DNA from: Deferribacteraceae bacterium UBA1873
Lineage (GTDB): Bacteria; Chrysiogenota; Deferribacteres; Deferribacterales; Flexistipitaceae
DNA: 26,312 nt
Reading direction: 5' to 3'
NCBI GenBank assembly: GCA_002338145.1
Contig: DDHP01000042.1
Location: 35,458 to 61,769 of the forward strand
In this document: positions 23,955-26,312 of the stretch, one piece after another
Numbering within the stretch: the stretch's first letter is position 1
Layout: every line of letters starts with the position of its first letter
The notes under the pieces: model-generated
What the model saw: only the letters and a program-made list of their open reading frames with translations
What the model was told of the DNA's origin: nothing
The model's database searches: none
Translations under genes and position numbers: made by a program

Positions 23955-23971
23955 TAGAAAACAAAGGAATA

Positions 23972-24766
23972 ATGGAGATGAAAAGAATACCATGGGGACC
24001 GATACGTTCTTCGCTTATAGATAATTTTTCCTTTGGCGATATAAAGCTAATTGTCGGATATGCAGACATCGATATGTCAGGGCTCGCTCATCTTGAACAA
24101 AAATATCAAGGTGGAGCTTCGAAGTCTCAATTACTCAATGAAATTGACAAGCAGGTTGGCGCAATGGATTGTGACAATGTTGGAGTTTTAGCTTCTATAT
24201 GTTGCGAGGAAATGCTTCGGAAGAATCCGAACCTGATAGAAGACTTGGAGCGTGTTCTATCTAGAGTTGGATGGAAATTCTCAGGGACAGCGATCCTGCC
24301 TGTCGAAATATTTGATTTATCTGAGTTAAAGGATATTCCTGAAAACGCCCATGAGGATATTCTTAAATCAGCTACTAGATTGAGAAATGGTGACTTAAGT
24401 GGTTCGCTTTCAGCTTCTTGCGGTGCGCTAGATTCAGTAACCAGTTCTATTTATCAAGAGTTCAATGTAGGAAATCCGAATAAAGCATCCTTTCAGGAAA
24501 GAATTAAAAAGTCTATAGAAGCAATTAAAGCGAAAGAGAAATTGGTATCAGAGTTTCAAGCAATTGGTTGGGCTGAATCTGATTATAAGATTTTATTGTC
24601 AAATTTACACGGTTCGCTCAATCAGGCAGCAGTAGTAATGCAAAAGCTGAGATCTAATATGGGGGATGTTCATGGTACAAAGCCTGTGATTTCGGCGATT
24701 GTATTCGATTCTATAAAATGGTCACTAATTCTCCTCAGAGTTATGGCGACACGTAATGAATTCTAA
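23972..24766 (+). CDS. Abortive-infection (Abi_C-type) protein
   Basis: The C-terminal half (about residues 110-255) matches the helical Abi_C domain found in phage-resistance proteins of the AbiJ type: a helical pair around LRNGDLSGSLSASCGALDSV, a long middle helix, and a terminal block LRSNMGDVHGTKP. The N-terminal 75 residues form a small helical domain (FSFGDIKLIVGYADIDM onward) that I cannot name. It could be an adaptor or sensor domain. The frame is open from TTG 23939, but ATG 23972 has AAAGGA five bases upstream and is preferred, giving 264 aa. A WD40-repeat gene begins 112 bases downstream. Together with the adjacent type I system this supports a defence role, which remains inference. 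Confidence 0.72.
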   Translation: MEMKRIPWGPIRSSLIDNFSFGDIKLIVGYADIDMSGLAHLEQKYQGGASKSQLLNEIDKQVGAMDCDNVGVLASICCEEMLRKNPNLIEDLERVLSRVGWKFSGTAILPVEIFDLSELKDIPENAHEDILKSATRLRNGDLSGSLSASCGALDSVTSSIYQEFNVGNPNKASFQERIKKSIEAIKAKEKLVSEFQAIGWAESDYKILLSNLHGSLNQAAVVMQKLRSNMGDVHGTKPVISAIVFDSIKWSLILLRVMATRNEF

Positions 24767-24878
24767 CGCTTTGTTCATCAATAATTGACCAGACCTTTGT
24801 GGACAAATTACTGAAGATATCTTAAGATAAAAACAGATTTTATAAAGTAAAAATAGATTTTAGTTTTAGAGGTAAATA

Positions 24879-26312
24879 ATGAAAAAGAATTTACCAATTT
24901 TAGGTAATCGGAATTCGCTAGAAGTTATTTCAAAAACAAAAAATCTGATGAATATCACTGAAAAGATACTAAATAACAGGGATTTTTTGGATATATCCAG
25001 TGATTTTGAGATATTTATACCAAGAAGGCATACTGGTAGAATAGCTTCCGTGACCATATCACATGATAATAGATACATTGTCTCAGCAAGTTGGGATTAT
25101 ACAGTCAAACTATGGGACGTAGAGAGTGGCAGAGAAATCAAAAACTTTGAAGGGCATACCGGTTATGTGAATTCTGTAACCATATCGTATGACAATAAAC
25201 ATGTTGTCTCAGGAAGCTCAGATTCTACATTGAAGCTATGGGATATAGAGAGTGGCAGAGTGATCAGAACCTTTGAAGGGCATACCAACTATGTGAATTC
25301 TGTAGCCATATCGTATGACAATAGACATGTTGTTTCAGGAAGCTCAGATTCTACATTGAAGCTATGGGACGTAGAGAGTGGTAGAGTGATCAGAACATTT
25401 GCAGGTCATAATGGAGAGGTGTATTCTGTAGCGATATCACATGACAATAAATACATTGTCTCAGGAAGTTTGGATAAAAAAGTCAAACTATGGGACTTAG
25501 AGAGTGGTAGAGAGATAAAAACTTTTGAAGGGCATACCAATTATGTGAATTCTGTAGCCATATCGTATGACAATAGACATATTGTTTCAGGAAGCTCAAA
25601 TTCTACATTGAAGCTATGGGGTATAGAGAGTGACAGAGAGATCAAAACATTTGAAGGGCATAAATATGATGTGTATTCCATATCATATGACAATAGATAT
25701 ATTGTCTCAACAAGCTGGAATACAACAGTCAATCTTTGGGACTTAGAGAGTGGCAGAGAGATTAAAACATTTGAAGGGCATACTAGTGAAGTAACTTCTG
25801 TAGCGATATCACATGACAATAAATACATTGTATCAGGAAGTGTTGATAAGACAGTTAAACTATGGGACGTAGAGAGTGGCAGAGAGATTAAAACATTTGA
25901 AGGGCATACTGATGATGTAAATTCTGTAGCAATATCACATGACAATAAATATATTGTTTCGGGAAACAATATAATAGTTAAGCTTTGGGACATAGAGAAT
26001 GGCAGAAAGCTCAAAACCTTTGAAGTATGTGATAAAGATGGTTACGTATATTCAGTAAATTCTGTAGCAATATCTCATGACAATAAATATATTGTCTCGG
26101 GAAACGATGAAATAGTTAAGCTTTGGGACTTAGAGAGTGGCAAAGAGATCAGAATCTTAGAAGTATGTGATGGCTCTGTAGATTCGGTGGCAATATCACA
26201 TGACAACAGATACGTTGTCTCAGCAAGCAATGACAGACTAACCATTTTTTCAGAAAGCTGGAATACAACAGTCAAACTATGGGACATAAAGAGTGGCAGA
26301 GAGATCAAAACA
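24879..26312 (+). CDS. WD40-repeat protein, 3' end outside the window
   Basis: A frame of 478 codons runs from ATG 24879 to the last base with no stop. GAGG lies a few bases before the start. The first 50 residues (MKKNLPILGNRNSLEVI onward) form a short non-repeat head. From 25029 the protein consists of 42-residue WD40 units, each with VNSVAISxDN, a VSGS strand, LKLWD and ESGREIKTFEGH. I count nine complete units and a partial tenth, enough for one closed propeller plus the start of another. The sixth unit lacks two residues, and units eight to ten vary in length. WD40 propellers bind proteins; no catalytic domain is visible yet, and one could follow beyond the window. No signal peptide is seen. 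Confidence 0.92.
   Translation, partial: MKKNLPILGNRNSLEVISKTKNLMNITEKILNNRDFLDISSDFEIFIPRRHTGRIASVTISHDNRYIVSASWDYTVKLWDVESGREIKNFEGHTGYVNSVTISYDNKHVVSGSSDSTLKLWDIESGRVIRTFEGHTNYVNSVAISYDNRHVVSGSSDSTLKLWDVESGRVIRTFAGHNGEVYSVAISHDNKYIVSGSLDKKVKLWDLESGREIKTFEGHTNYVNSVAISYDNRHIVSGSSNSTLKLWGIESDREIKTFEGHKYDVYSISYDNRYIVSTSWNTTVNLWDLESGREIKTFEGHTSEVTSVAISHDNKYIVSGSVDKTVKLWDVESGREIKTFEGHTDDVNSVAISHDNKYIVSGNNIIVKLWDIENGRKLKTFEVCDKDGYVYSVNSVAISHDNKYIVSGNDEIVKLWDLESGKEIRILEVCDGSVDSVAISHDNRYVVSASNDRLTIFSESWNTTVKLWDIKSGREIKT
25029..26312 (+). repeat. 126-bp tandem repeat array encoding WD40 blades
   Basis: The unit starts at CAT (25029, 25155 and onward) with a period of 126 bases. Neighbouring units such as those from 25155 and 25281 differ at only about a dozen positions, many of them synonymous. 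This indicates recent duplication or gene conversion. Later units are more diverged in length. Confidence 0.9.

Larger units (their letters stand above)
23546..23971. other. Structured non-coding stretch before the Abi_C gene
   Basis: No convincing gene lies here. It holds several short inverted repeats: AGTACC/GGTACT at 23643-23671, TTGACTTT/AAAGTCAA at 23724-23745, TTTGCT/AGCAAA at 23834-23847, and CATGCT/AGCATG at 23887-23909. It also has two ACTTGCTT direct repeats (23849 and 23870) and dispersed repeat copy 3. The density of pairing sequences suggests a structured RNA or remains of a mobile element. Confidence 0.45.

Noticed and set aside
24767..24878. Integron-type recombination site after the Abi_C gene
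   Set aside because: A TAACGC-like start is present, but no matching GTTRRRY end or folded arms could be found.
25541..26308. Long open frames on the minus strand opposite the WD40 gene
   Set aside because: They mirror the 126-bp repeat in reverse and carry no ribosome sites or family motifs; the plus-strand WD40 reading is clear.
25029..26312. Possible CRISPR array
   Set aside because: The repeats are 126 bases long, coding and without spacers; they encode WD40 blades.

Overview
This AT-rich window looks like a chromosomal segment of an anaerobic, Gram-negative, low-GC bacterium. The Gram-negative traits are apolipoprotein N-acyltransferase and TatA. The anaerobic and nitrosative-stress traits are a class I hybrid-cluster protein beside a Crp/Fnr regulator. 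A tRNA-Sec adds selenocysteine decoding. A Deferribacterota-type host such as Flexistipes or a relative would fit, but that is inference and was not tested by any search.

The left half (about 1-14,000) is mostly housekeeping. In order it holds: a ComEC-like DNA-uptake channel protein lacking a recognisable C-terminal hydrolase signature; a thiF-thiS pair with overlapping stop and start codons; a bidirectional terminator; a divergent hcp / Crp-Fnr (HcpR-like) pair sharing one FNR-like box; a large secreted protein of unknown function translationally coupled to the regulator; a possible 24-residue membrane microprotein; lnt, tatA and a DUF1786 protein; an EcfT-like membrane protein overlapping truA; a small convergent hypothetical gene; a HAD phosphatase with a palindrome inside its predicted promoter; a CPBP-type membrane protease; and the tRNA-Sec gene.

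The right half (about 14,300-26,312) starts just after tRNA-Sec and reads as a defence island. It holds a complete type I restriction-modification operon (hsdM, hsdS, hsdR). Between hsdS and hsdR lie a 34-codon remnant that looks like the N-terminus of a GIY-YIG family protein and an AlbA_2/HATPase-like accessory protein. The accessory gene carries five 11-bp tandem repeats inside its coding sequence. A YgjP-like metallopeptidase overlaps the end of hsdR. After a roughly 0.4 kb non-coding stretch come an Abi_C-type abortive-infection protein and a WD40-repeat gene that runs off the window still open. The WD40 gene is made of near-identical 126-bp units.

A repeat of about 31 bp with core ATTCAAAGGTCT occurs in three intergenic regions in the same orientation. 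No gene in the window explains it. The best candidates for something new are the Abi_C/WD40 pair, the frame-shifting 11-bp repeat in the restriction operon, and this dispersed repeat.
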